The notes under the pieces: model-generated
The model's database searches: none
What the model saw: only the letters and a program-made list of their open reading frames with translations
What the model was told of the DNA's origin: nothing
Program-made: the position numbers and the translations under genes
Source of the DNA: an uncultured Lachnospiraceae bacterium
GTDB lineage: Bacteria > Bacillota > Clostridia > Lachnospirales > Lachnospiraceae
Direction of reading: 5' to 3'
Assembly: GCA_945834545.1 (NCBI GenBank)
Contig: CAMAHO010000032.1
Coordinates: forward strand, 1-15,510
Length of the DNA: 15,510 bases
In this document: positions 8,301-14,468 of the stretch, piece by piece
How the letters are laid out: each line of letters opens with the position of its first letter
How positions within the stretch are numbered: the first letter of the stretch is position 1

Positions 8301-8855
8301 ACCTCCATGAAGACGCAGTATGATGATTTGGTGGAAGCGGAAAAACTGTTGGAAAATTTCATAGAGGAGTTAGACACCTCTATGAGAAAGCAGTTTACGG
8401 AAAAGTTCCGAGACATCAACAGAGAGTTTGATAAGGTGTTTAAGGAACTGTTTGGAGGCGGAAAGGGTACTCTGGAGCTGATGGAGGACGAGGATATTTT
8501 GGAGGCTGGTGTACGCATCATTGCACAACCACCCGGGAAAAAGCTTCAGAATATGATGCAGTTATCCGGTGGCGAAAAGGCATTGACTGCAATTGCCTTA
8601 TTATTTGCAATTCAGAATCTAAAGCCCTCACCCTTTGCACTGTTGGATGAAATTGAAGCCGCCCTGGATGATTCCAATGTGGGACGTTTTGCAAAATATT
8701 TACATAAGCTGACCAAGAATACACAGTTTATTGTTATTACTCATAGAAGAGGAACCATGGAGCAGGTGGACAGACTGTATGGTATCACTATGCAAGAGAA
8801 GGGTGTGTCTACCTTGGTTAGTGTGAATTTGATTGATAAGGATCTAACGGATTAG
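5295..8855 (+). CDS. smc: Chromosome partition protein SMC
   Basis: Full-length 1186-residue structural-maintenance-of-chromosomes ATPase, which with ScpA and ScpB loads at ParB-parS and organises and separates the nucleoid. The N-terminal head has MYLKSIEIQGFKSFANK and Walker A GPNGSGKS (31-38). Two long charged coiled-coil stretches (about 170-500 and 670-1020) flank the hinge (about 505-665), which ends in the conserved GGAISGG (658-664). The C-terminal head carries the ABC signature LSGGEKAL (1090-1097) and Walker B with catalytic Glu (FALLDEIEAAL; D1118, E1119). No key residue is missing and the frame is unbroken. ATG at 5295 lies inside the end of rnc with GAGGG/AAAGGG upstream; ftsY follows at once. 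scpA and scpB are not in this window. Confidence 0.98.
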   Translation: MYLKSIEIQGFKSFANKIVLQFHNGITGIVGPNGSGKSNIADAVRWVLGEQRIKQLRGGTMQDVIFSGTELRKPLSYAYVAITLDNSDHQLAVDYEEVTVARRIYRSGESEYLINGTVCRLRDVNELFYDTGIGKEGYSIIGQGQIDKILSGKPEERRELFDEAAGIVKFKRRKAGAIAKLENEKQNLVRVTDILGELEKQTGPLERQAETAKIYLKKKENLKVLDINVFLIESEKIREQLSELEEKLKISNDELTDTVEQYEGIRVEYDQVQSLLEELEQLIEQERTKLADAGLLRGKLENQIDILKEQIHSAQGSRKHLESRMEGLQAEIESRKGESAAIQKEKEETDAALQDISLETAKVKEKLADIQEKIAQLNNQIETGKNTIMEELNKRAAIKSKMGRFDTMMEQINIRKSELNSKILRAKSDEEAREKNMQELEQKQNEVNGELLRLDESVAQKESALGDFREELTKKDEALRNLQSLYHQEKSKYEALSNLTERYEGYGGSVKKVMEQKDTYKGIIGVVADIIKVEPKYETAIETALGGNIQNVVTKDEDTAKKVIQYLKQNKLGRATFLPLTSIKNPQEFKNPDSLMEPGAIGMADTLVTIKDEYRDVAKAMLGRILVVDNVDNAVKIARKYEYGIRMVTLEGELLVPGGAISGGAFKNNSNLLGRRRELEELEKNTKKLLSQIDEKNREIDTVKANRNKLRLEIENLKGKIQQKTIELNTLKVSISQAKERMEEETYGVQSLRMEEKEIEARILEVRESKESVNDELVQSEQLEKTTQEKIKQYQSDLEQLRLCETTTLATYNEWELKVETMRQTQGFKQNNLDRINSEVERYQGELSEVEAALSMNATDVDEKRKSIESIQQQIQISNETKAEGEVKLQEALQKKENLTAKQKKFFNTREELAEKKSLLEKQVYQLNANKEKLEGGIEFKINYMWEEYELTLSDAASLRNPELTNLSEMKRDIADIKDQIKKLGNVNVNAIEEYRDLMERYTSMKTQYDDLVEAEKLLENFIEELDTSMRKQFTEKFRDINREFDKVFKELFGGGKGTLELMEDEDILEAGVRIIAQPPGKKLQNMMQLSGGEKALTAIALLFAIQNLKPSPFALLDEIEAALDDSNVGRFAKYLHKLTKNTQFIVITHRRGTMEQVDRLYGITMQEKGVSTLVSVNLIDKDLTD

Positions 8856-8857
8856 CG

Positions 8858-8863
8858 AGGAGG
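8858..8863 (+). promoter_or_regulatory. Ribosome binding site that decides the ftsY start
   Basis: AGGAGG at 8858-8863 follows the smc stop. TTG at 8866 would be only two bases away, too close, while the in-frame TTG at 8872 is eight bases away, the usual spacing. There is no ATG or GTG nearby. The start is therefore placed at 8872. Confidence 0.75.
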
Positions 8864-8871
8864 AATTGTAC

Positions 8872-9837
8872 TTGGAAGAAGAGAAGAAGTTGGGTTTGTT
8901 TGCCAGATTAAAAAGAGGACTTACCAAAACCAGAGATAGCATTGTCGGTGGCATAGATTCCTTGTTTCACGGGTTTTCATCCATTGATGAAGAATTTTAT
9001 GAGGAGCTTGAGGAAATTCTCATTATGGGCGATATGGGTGTGAATGCATCTGAGTCCGTGATTGCGGCATTGAAACAAAAGGTGAAGGAAAATCATATCA
9101 AAGAGCCTATCCAGTGCAAGCAATTTCTGATAGACAGTATCAAGGAACGGATGCTTGTGGCAGAGGATGCTTATGATTATGTCGACAAGCAAACAATTAT
9201 CATGGTAATTGGCGTGAATGGCGTAGGTAAGACCACAACCATCGGAAAGCTTGCCTGGAAACTCAAAGACCAGGGAAAGAAGGTCCTGATTGCTGCCGCT
9301 GATACCTTTCGCGCAGCAGCCGGAGATCAATTGGCCACCTGGGCAGAAAGAGCAGATGTGCCCATGATTGGTGGAAAAGAGGGGGCTGATCCGGCGTCTG
9401 TTGTATACGATGCGGTTATGGCAGCCAAGGCACGTGGAATTGATACATTATTAATTGATACAGCCGGAAGATTGCATAACAAAAAGAATCTTATGGAAGA
9501 GCTCCGTAAGATGAACCGAATTATCGACAGGGAGTTTCCGGATGCACATCGTGAAAACTTTATTGTACTGGATGGCACCACTGGTCAAAATGCTTTGGTA
9601 CAGGCAAGAGAATTTGGCGATGTGGCACAGCTTACTGGTATTGTGCTGACAAAGATGGATGGAACGGCTAAGGGTGGTATTGCAGTTGCAATTCAATCAG
9701 AGTTAAACATTCCGGTAAAATACATTGGAGTGGGCGAGCATCTTGACGATTTACAAAGGTTTGACCCGGAAAGCTTTGTAAACGCCTTGTTTGACACCAG
9801 GAAGGAGGATGAAAATGAAGAACATGCTGACTCTTGA
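8872..9837 (+). CDS. ftsY: Signal recognition particle receptor FtsY
   Basis: SRP-receptor GTPase at the membrane: it docks Ffh-ribosome complexes, and reciprocal GTP hydrolysis hands nascent membrane proteins to SecYEG. It has 321 residues from the TTG at 8872, chosen by spacing from AGGAGG. It has a short charged N-terminal stretch instead of the long acidic A domain of enterobacteria, as usual in Firmicutes, then an N helical bundle and the G domain: P-loop GVNGVGKT (114-121), DTFRAAAGDQL, DTAGR (196-200), TKMDG with T260-D263, and the closing GVGEHLDDLQRFDP. The AAAGDQL (rather than PAAIEQL) loop separates it from Ffh. It lies 16 bp after smc and its last 23 bp overlap ilvA. Confidence 0.96.
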   Translation: MEEEKKLGLFARLKRGLTKTRDSIVGGIDSLFHGFSSIDEEFYEELEEILIMGDMGVNASESVIAALKQKVKENHIKEPIQCKQFLIDSIKERMLVAEDAYDYVDKQTIIMVIGVNGVGKTTTIGKLAWKLKDQGKKVLIAAADTFRAAAGDQLATWAERADVPMIGGKEGADPASVVYDAVMAAKARGIDTLLIDTAGRLHNKKNLMEELRKMNRIIDREFPDAHRENFIVLDGTTGQNALVQAREFGDVAQLTGIVLTKMDGTAKGGIAVAIQSELNIPVKYIGVGEHLDDLQRFDPESFVNALFDTRKEDENEEHADS

Positions 9838-11035
9838 CAGCTTTGAGGAAGCTAGTGAAGTTGTAAAAAAGGTTACATTGGAGACAAAGCTTCAGTATAG
9901 TGAGTATTTTAGTGCACAGACCGGAAATAAGGTGTATTTAAAGCCTGAAAATATGCAATATACCGGCGCTTATAAGGTGAGGGGAGCTTACTATAAGATC
10001 AGTACTTTGTCAGAAGAAGAACGAACCAAGGGGTTGATTACGGCATCTGCCGGTAACCATGCCCAGGGCGTAGCTTATGCAGCGAAATGCTACGGCTGTA
10101 AAGCTACCATTGTCATGCCAACCACCACCCCCTTGATTAAAGTCAATCGTACGAAAAACTATGGCGCTGATGTAGTTTTATATGGAGATGTCTATGACGA
10201 GGCCTGCAAGAAGGCCTATGAATTGGCTGAGCAGAATGGCTATACCTTTATTCATCCTTTTGATGATTTGACGGTTGCCACAGGACAGGGCACCATAGCT
10301 ATGGAAATCATAAAGGAGCTTCCTTTAGTGGACATTATTTTGGTTCCCATAGGCGGTGGTGGACTTGCAACGGGAGTATCTACTCTGGCAAAGCTTTTGA
10401 ATCCAAAGATTAAGGTCATTGGTGTGGAACCGGCAGGCGCTAACTGTATGCAGGCATCTATCCAAGCCGGAAAGGTGGTAACCCTTCCGGGAGTGAATAC
10501 CATTGCAGATGGAACGGCAGTAAAAACACCGGGAGAGAAAATCTTTCCGTATATAAAAGAAAATTTGGACGATATTATTACTGTAGAGGATGAAGAGCTG
10601 GTAGTAGCCTTCCTGGATATGGTCGAGAATCATAAAATGATAGTGGAAAATTCCGGCCTGCTTACTGTGGCAGCGTTAAAGCAGCTTGACTGCAAGGATA
10701 AGAAAATTGTTTCCATCCTAAGCGGCGGTAATATGGATGTCATTACTATGTCCAGTGTGGTACAACAGGGCTTGATATTAAGAGACCGTATTTTTACCGT
10801 TTCTGTTTTGCTTCCGGATAAACCGGGTGAGCTTAGCCGTGTATCTGCTGTGCTGGCAAAGGCAAACGGCAATGTGATTAAGCTGGAGCACAATCAGTTT
10901 GTAGCCATCAACCGAAATGCAGCTGTAGAGCTGAGAATCACCTTGGAGGCTTTTGGTACAGAGCATAAACATCAGATCATGAAGGATTTGGAAGCAGAAG
11001 GCTATAAACCAAAGCTTGTTCGAACATTGATGTAA
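9815..11035 (+). CDS. ilvA: Threonine ammonia-lyase (PLP), ACT-domain medium form
   Basis: PLP enzyme that deaminates threonine to 2-oxobutyrate and ammonia, feeding isoleucine synthesis or threonine fermentation. It has 406 residues from the ATG at 9815, which is six bases after AAGGAGG (9802-9808); a TTG further upstream at 9791 lacks a binding site and lies before it. The fold-type II catalytic domain holds the PLP lysine K54 in TGAYKVRGA, SAGNHAQG, the phosphate-binding GGGG loop (180-183) and SGGN (303-306). A C-terminal ACT-like domain (about 327-400, FTVSVLLPDKPGELSRVSAV) suggests amino-acid feedback; this layout matches the medium or tdcB-like family with an ACT tail rather than the long biosynthetic IlvA. 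Biosynthetic versus catabolic use is unresolved. It overlaps ftsY by 23 bp, so expression is likely coupled. Confidence 0.92.
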   Translation: MKNMLTLDSFEEASEVVKKVTLETKLQYSEYFSAQTGNKVYLKPENMQYTGAYKVRGAYYKISTLSEEERTKGLITASAGNHAQGVAYAAKCYGCKATIVMPTTTPLIKVNRTKNYGADVVLYGDVYDEACKKAYELAEQNGYTFIHPFDDLTVATGQGTIAMEIIKELPLVDIILVPIGGGGLATGVSTLAKLLNPKIKVIGVEPAGANCMQASIQAGKVVTLPGVNTIADGTAVKTPGEKIFPYIKENLDDIITVEDEELVVAFLDMVENHKMIVENSGLLTVAALKQLDCKDKKIVSILSGGNMDVITMSSVVQQGLILRDRIFTVSVLLPDKPGELSRVSAVLAKANGNVIKLEHNQFVAINRNAAVELRITLEAFGTEHKHQIMKDLEAEGYKPKLVRTLM

Positions 11036-11052
11036 AGCAAAGACTATAACAA

Positions 11053-11080
11053 TTGTATTGTGAAATCCAAAACGTATATT
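11053..11080 (+). promoter_or_regulatory. Weak candidate promoter before yitT
   Basis: TATATT (11075-11080; five of six) has a poor TTGTAT (11053-11058; three of six) 16 bp upstream, in the 70-bp gap after ilvA. No terminator separates ilvA from yitT, so co-transcription from the rnc-smc unit is at least as likely. Confidence 0.2.
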
Positions 11081-11105
11081 CCTAAATAGTAGAGTGAAAA
11101 CAGAT

Positions 11106-11972
11106 ATGCCGAAAAAACTAAGAAAAACCATTAAGAATTATGCCTATATGGGTGTGGGCTCTTTGCTTTATTCCCTGAGTCTTGCACTGCTTTTAGATCC
11201 CAATAATCTGGCTCCCGGGGGAGTGAGTGGTATTGCTATTATTTTAAATCGTTTTGTGCCTATACAGGTAGGTACCTTGATTTTGCTGATGAATATACCC
11301 ATTATGATTATGGGCTTTGTATGGCTGGGAAAGCAGTTTTGCTTCAGAAGCTTCTTGTGTCTGGTTGTGACTTCCTTCCTGATTAATGAGTTTTCGGTGA
11401 TGTTTCAACCTATTGTAGATGATAAGATTCTGGCTGCTCTCTGGGGCGGTGGTATGATGGGCCTAGGAATTGGCCTGGTGATGAAACAAAATGCTTCCAC
11501 CGGCGGCATGGACGTTGTGGTAAAGCTTTTGAGAAAGCGTTTCCCGGAGCTAAAGACCAGCGCCCTGTATCTTGTGCTGGACGCTTCTGTAGTTGTGGCG
11601 GCATCCATATGCTTTCGGAATGTATCTTTGGCAATGTATGCCGGTATCTGTATCTATTTTTCGTCTCACCTTTTAGATTTGGTATTATATGGGAAGGATG
11701 AAGCGAACTTAGTATATATCATCAGTGATAAGAATGAGGAAATTGCGGAAAGCTTCTTAGAGGACTTGGATATTGGGGTTACCTATATCGAGGGCAAGGG
11801 TGGCTATAGCAAGGACGAGAAACAGGTTATCATGGCTGTCATGAAAAAGCATGTGTCTGCAAAGGCGGAAGAAGTCATTAAAGAGATTGATCCTAAGGCC
11901 TTTATGATAGTCACTTCGGCTACGGAGATTTTCGGGGAAGGATATAAAAATATATTAAAAGAAAAGTTATAG
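11106..11972 (+). CDS. yitT: YitT family membrane protein (DUF161 + DUF2179)
   Basis: Integral membrane protein of the YitT family; the transported substrate or function is not established. The N-terminal part (to about residue 195) is hydrophobic with roughly five or six membrane segments, and includes the family motifs LLLDPNNLAPGGVSGIAIIL and QNASTGGMDVVVKLL. The C-terminal about 80 residues form the soluble DUF2179 domain, with GVTYIEGKGGYSKDEKQV and the closing AFMIVTSATEIFGEGY. The start is uncertain: ATG at 11106 (288 residues) or GTG at 11094 (292); both have only weak binding sites (AGTAGAG at 11088-11094), and ATG is preferred. It is the last gene before a strong terminator. The link to threonine or SRP functions is positional only. 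Confidence 0.88.
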   Translation: MPKKLRKTIKNYAYMGVGSLLYSLSLALLLDPNNLAPGGVSGIAIILNRFVPIQVGTLILLMNIPIMIMGFVWLGKQFCFRSFLCLVVTSFLINEFSVMFQPIVDDKILAALWGGGMMGLGIGLVMKQNASTGGMDVVVKLLRKRFPELKTSALYLVLDASVVVAASICFRNVSLAMYAGICIYFSSHLLDLVLYGKDEANLVYIISDKNEEIAESFLEDLDIGVTYIEGKGGYSKDEKQVIMAVMKKHVSAKAEEVIKEIDPKAFMIVTSATEIFGEGYKNILKEKL

Positions 11973-11979
11973 CTAAGGT

Positions 11980-12023
11980 AGGAGCTTGTCAAGAAAAAAC
12001 ACTTGACAAGTTCCTTTTCTTTT
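11980..12023 (+). terminator. Intrinsic terminator after yitT
   Basis: AGGAGCTTGTCAAG (11980-11993) pairs with CTTGACAAGTTCCT (12002-12015), 14 pairs with one G-T wobble, around an A-rich eight-base loop, followed by TTTCTTTT (12016-12023). It closes the rnc-smc-ftsY-ilvA-yitT unit. The right arm also contains a consensus -35 box. Confidence 0.9.
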
Positions 12024-12031
12024 GGTAATAT
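12003..12031 (+). promoter_or_regulatory. Probable promoter of ylxM-ffh, -35 embedded in the terminator
   Basis: A perfect TTGACA (12003-12008) lies in the right arm of the yitT terminator and is 17 bp before TAATAT (12026-12031; four of six). Transcription would start near 12038, about 35 bases before the ylxM ATG. It is the only good pair between the terminator and ylxM. Confidence 0.55.
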
Positions 12032-12072
12032 CCTATTGCTGTAAAGGAAATGTACTTGACGAGGACTGGGCT

Positions 12073-12423
12073 ATGGTATCGTTGGAGGAAGTAGTTGAAA
12101 GAAGCTATCTGTTTGATTTTTATGGAGAGCTGTTAACAGAGCATCAAAGGTCGATTTATCAATCCTTTGTGTTTGAAAATTATTCCTTGAGCGAGATTGC
12201 GTCAGAACAAGGGATTAGCAGACAGGGTGTCCATGATTTGATTAAGCGTTGTGATAAGCTGTTGATCAGCTATGAGGATAAGCTGCATTTGGTAGAGCGT
12301 TTTCAAAGACTTCGGAAACAGGTTGATGATTTGATTCGGGTATGTGAAGATACTAAACTGTCCAAGGAACAGAGGATTGAGGTGTGCATCCAACAGGCCA
12401 ATATTCTGAGAGAGGATTTATAA
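12073..12423 (+). CDS. ylxM: YlxM family SRP-associated helix-turn-helix protein
   Basis: A 116-residue sigma-70 region-4-like helix-turn-helix protein, almost always encoded just before ffh in Firmicutes; YlxM proteins are associated with the SRP and in streptococci modulate Ffh-scRNA-FtsY activity. The family core is clear: RSYLFDFYGELLTEHQRSIY, then YSLSEIASEQGISRQGVHDLIKR as the helix-turn-helix, then a helical tail. The open frame extends back to a TTG in the terminator, but ATG at 12073 has GAGGA (12061-12065) seven bases upstream and matches the usual family N-terminus (MSLE-type). ffh starts three bases after its stop, so the two are cotranscribed and probably translationally coupled. 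Confidence 0.93.
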   Translation: MVSLEEVVERSYLFDFYGELLTEHQRSIYQSFVFENYSLSEIASEQGISRQGVHDLIKRCDKLLISYEDKLHLVERFQRLRKQVDDLIRVCEDTKLSKEQRIEVCIQQANILREDL

Positions 12424-12426
12424 TTT

Positions 12427-13800
12427 ATGGCATTTGAAAGCTTAACGGATAAATTACAGAATGTCTTTAAGACCTTACGCGGAAAAGGGAGACTGACTGA
12501 GGCTGATGTAAAAACCGCTTTACGTGAGGTTAAGATGGCTTTATTAGAGGCTGATGTGAATTTCAAGGTGGTAAAGCAGTTTGTCAATGCAGTGGAGACA
12601 AGGGCCGTTGGACAGGATGTAATGAACGGCTTAAATCCCGGTCAAATGGTAATCAAGATAGTCAACGAGGAAATGATTTCCCTTATGGGCAGTGAGACCA
12701 CAGAGCTCACATTTCAACCAGGTAAGGCCATTACTGTTGTAATGATGGCGGGTTTGCAAGGTGCCGGTAAAACCACAGCCACTGCAAAACTTGCAGGCCA
12801 GGTTAAGAAAAAAGGGAAAAAGCCGTTACTGGTTGCCTGCGATATTTACAGGCCTGCCGCAATAGAACAGCTCCAGATTAACGGTAAAAAGCAAGAGGTG
12901 GATGTGTTTGAGCTGGGATGTGAACAAAAACCAGCCTACATTGCTGCCGAGGCATTAAAATATGCTGAAAAGAATGGCCATAATGTTGTTATCATTGATA
13001 CCGCAGGCCGTCTGCACATAGATGAGGATATGATGCAGGAGCTGATGGATTTGAAAGAACAGATTACAGTACATCAGACACTGCTTGTGGTGGATGCCAT
13101 GACAGGTCAGGATGCTGTCAATGTGGCGAAACAATTTGATGAAAAGATTGGTATAGATGGAGTAGTGCTTTCCAAGCTGGACGGTGATTCCAGAGGCGGT
13201 GCGGCTCTTTCCATTAAGGCTGTAACCGGGAAACCTATTTTATATGTTAGTACCGGCGAGAAACTGACTGACATGGAGCCTTTTTATCCGGATAGAATGG
13301 CAAATCGTATTCTGGGTATGGGTGATGTGTTAAGCTTGATTGAAAAGGCTCAGGAATCCATTGACATAGATGAGCAAACCAGTCGTGAAATGGCTGGACG
13401 AATGAAAAAGGGAAAGTTTGATTTTAACGATTACCTGGAAAGTATGAAACAAATGAAAAAAATGGGAGGACTCACCAGTATCCTGGGGATGCTTCCCGGA
13501 ATGGGGATTAAGGCTTCCGATATAGAGGGAATGGTGGATGATAAGCAGTTGAGACGAATGGAAGCTGTGGTTCTTTCCATGACCAAGGAAGAAAGAGCCA
13601 ATCCAAAGTTGTTAAATCCCCAGAGAAAGCACAGGATTGCAAAAGGCGCAGGCGTGGATATTGCTGTTGTGAACCGCTTTATTAAGCAGTTTGAGCAGAT
13701 GCAAAAGATGATGAAACAGTTTGGAGGCTCCGGTAAGAGACGCGGCGGAATGTTCGGTTCTATGCCGGGAGGATTTGGAAAAGGAAGATTTCCATTTTAA
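12427..13800 (+). CDS. ffh: Signal recognition particle protein Ffh (SRP54)
   Basis: Cytosolic SRP GTPase that binds signal sequences emerging from the ribosome together with SRP RNA and pairs with FtsY at the membrane. The 457-residue length is normal. The N domain (1-95) is followed by the G domain with P-loop GLQGAGKT (109-116), DIYRPAAIEQLQ, DTAGR (191-195) and SKLDG (249-253), then the methionine-rich M domain (about 300-440), whose NPQRKHRIAKGAG helix-turn contacts SRP RNA. The tail is Gly/Met/Phe-rich. ATG at 12427 has AGAGGA at 12411-12416 inside the end of ylxM. A 117-bp gap with a candidate promoter separates it from rpsP. The SRP RNA gene itself is not visible in this window. Confidence 0.98.
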   Translation: MAFESLTDKLQNVFKTLRGKGRLTEADVKTALREVKMALLEADVNFKVVKQFVNAVETRAVGQDVMNGLNPGQMVIKIVNEEMISLMGSETTELTFQPGKAITVVMMAGLQGAGKTTATAKLAGQVKKKGKKPLLVACDIYRPAAIEQLQINGKKQEVDVFELGCEQKPAYIAAEALKYAEKNGHNVVIIDTAGRLHIDEDMMQELMDLKEQITVHQTLLVVDAMTGQDAVNVAKQFDEKIGIDGVVLSKLDGDSRGGAALSIKAVTGKPILYVSTGEKLTDMEPFYPDRMANRILGMGDVLSLIEKAQESIDIDEQTSREMAGRMKKGKFDFNDYLESMKQMKKMGGLTSILGMLPGMGIKASDIEGMVDDKQLRRMEAVVLSMTKEERANPKLLNPQRKHRIAKGAGVDIAVVNRFIKQFEQMQKMMKQFGGSGKRRGGMFGSMPGGFGKGRFPF

Positions 13801-13809
13801 TCAGACGAT

Positions 13810-13826
13810 AAAATCTTTATGATTTT
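13810..13826 (+). terminator. Weak hairpin after ffh
   Basis: AAAATC (13810-13815) and GATTTT (13821-13826) form a six-pair, AT-rich stem with a TTTAT loop, ten bases after the ffh stop. The stem is weak and it is doubtful that it terminates efficiently; ffh may read into rpsP. Confidence 0.25.
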
Positions 13827-13853
13827 TGAGTGGAATGCGATAGTATGTATATT
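13826..13853 (+). promoter_or_regulatory. Candidate promoter of rpsP-khpA
   Basis: TTGAGT (13826-13831; four of six) and TATATT (13848-13853; five of six) are 16 bp apart in the ffh-rpsP gap. Transcription would start near 13860, giving a leader of about 58 bases that contains the GTCGG/CCGAC hairpin. Confidence 0.45.
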
Positions 13854-13867
13854 GTACTGAGCAGTCC

Positions 13868-13883
13868 GTCGGTGTTTGCCGAC
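13868..13883 (+). promoter_or_regulatory. Leader hairpin before rpsP
   Basis: GTCGG (13868-13872) and CCGAC (13879-13883) form a GC-rich stem, extendable by a T-G pair to a four-base GTTT loop. It is followed by AATATATTT, not a U-run, so it is not a standard terminator. It sits 34 bases before the rpsP ATG and could be a leader element or chance. Confidence 0.35.
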
Positions 13884-13917
13884 AATATATTTACAAACAT
13901 TTTAGGAGGAAAAAACA

Positions 13918-14163
13918 ATGGCAGTAAAAATCAGATTAAGAAGAATGGGACAGAAGAAGGCACCTTTCTATAGAATTATCGTAGCAGATTCTCGTTCCCC
14001 CAGAGATGGTAGATTCATCGAGGAGATTGGTACCTATGATCCTTCTACCGATCCCAGCACTTTCAATATTAATGAGGAGGCAGCTAAGAAGTGGTTAAGC
14101 AACGGTGCTCAGCCTACTGATGTTGTAGCAAAGCTTTTCAAGGTTGCAGGTATTGAGAAATAA
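13918..14163 (+). CDS. rpsP: 30S ribosomal protein S16
   Basis: An 81-residue basic protein of the small ribosomal subunit that stabilises 16S rRNA folding during early 30S assembly. The N-terminus MAVKIRLRRMGQKKAPFYRI, then VADSRSPRDGRFIEEIGTYDP, is the family signature. The central NINEEAAKKWLSNGAQPTD and the C-terminal VAKLFKVAGI complete it. ATG at 13918 is eight bases after a strong AGGAGG (13904-13909), as expected for a highly expressed gene. It heads the rpsP-khpA-rimM-trmD order seen in many Firmicutes, with khpA starting 24 bp later. Confidence 0.98.
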   Translation: MAVKIRLRRMGQKKAPFYRIIVADSRSPRDGRFIEEIGTYDPSTDPSTFNINEEAAKKWLSNGAQPTDVVAKLFKVAGIEK

Positions 14164-14187
14164 GTATCTATTCCTTGGAGGTGGATT

Positions 14188-14415
14188 ATGAAAGAATTAG
14201 TTGAGGTTGTTGCAAAAGCACTTGTTGATAATCCGGACGAGGTTGTAGTTACTGAAAAGAAGGAAGGAAAGAATATAGTTCTTGAGCTTCATGTAGCACC
14301 TTCCGATATGGGTAAGGTAATAGGGAAGCAGGGCAGAATTGCAAAGGCAATTCGTGCAGTTGTAAAGGCTGCTTCTTCTAAGGACAACACTAGAGTGGAT
14401 GTTGACATCAAATAA
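14188..14415 (+). CDS. khpA: KH-domain RNA-binding protein KhpA (YlqC)
   Basis: A 75-residue single type II KH domain. The RNA-gripping GxxG loop is GKQG at 46-49, within VIGKQGRIAKAIRAVVKAA; the N-terminal helix (MKELVEVVAKALVDNPDEV) is typical. In streptococci and other Firmicutes KhpA pairs with KhpB/EloR (Jag) as an RNA chaperone that affects cell elongation and division mRNAs; the partner gene is not in this window. ATG at 14188 follows GGAGG (14177-14181) by six bases. It lies between rpsP and rimM, its usual place, and is followed by a perfect hairpin. Confidence 0.95.
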   Translation: MKELVEVVAKALVDNPDEVVVTEKKEGKNIVLELHVAPSDMGKVIGKQGRIAKAIRAVVKAASSKDNTRVDVDIK

Positions 14416-14425
14416 ATACCGAAAA

Positions 14426-14454
14426 TTGTCAGAATAAAAGAGGCGAAATACAGT
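14426..14454 (+). promoter_or_regulatory. Candidate promoter of rimM-trmD overlapping the hairpin
   Basis: TTGTCA (14426-14431; five of six) and TACAGT (14449-14454; four of six) are 17 bp apart. The -10 box straddles the left arm and loop of the khpA hairpin, and transcription would start near 14461, 30 bases before the rimM ATG. No other pair is visible in the gap, so this or read-through must supply rimM. Confidence 0.35.
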
Positions 14455-14468
14455 GTATTTCGCCTTTT
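14441..14468 (+). terminator. Hairpin terminator or attenuator after khpA
   Basis: AGGCGAAATAC (14441-14451) and GTATTTCGCCT (14455-14465) form a perfect 11-pair stem with a three-base loop, followed by only TTT (four T in all, 14465-14468). The stem is strong but the U-tract is short, and rimM follows in 22 bases, so partial termination within the rpsP-trmD operon is likely. Confidence 0.75.

Noticed and set aside
8977..9330. 117-residue minus-strand open frame within ftsY
   Set aside because: Antisense to an intact conserved GTPase gene; no independent support.
9791..9814. N-terminal extension of ilvA to a TTG at 9791
   Set aside because: The ribosome binding site lies downstream of that codon, inside the extension, so it cannot be the start.
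10200..10217. Two AGGCCT palindromes twelve bases apart in ilvA
   Set aside because: They encode ordinary Ala/Cys and Lys/Ala/Tyr codons in a conserved region; six-base coincidence.
12022..12072. N-terminal extension of ylxM to a TTG at 12022
   Set aside because: The extension would start inside the terminator T-tract, lacks a binding site and does not match the YlxM N-terminus; ATG at 12073 fits better.
13801..13917. SRP RNA (ffs/scRNA) gene in the ffh-rpsP gap
   Set aside because: The gap is short, AT-rich and lacks the conserved SRP RNA domain IV tetraloop hairpin.
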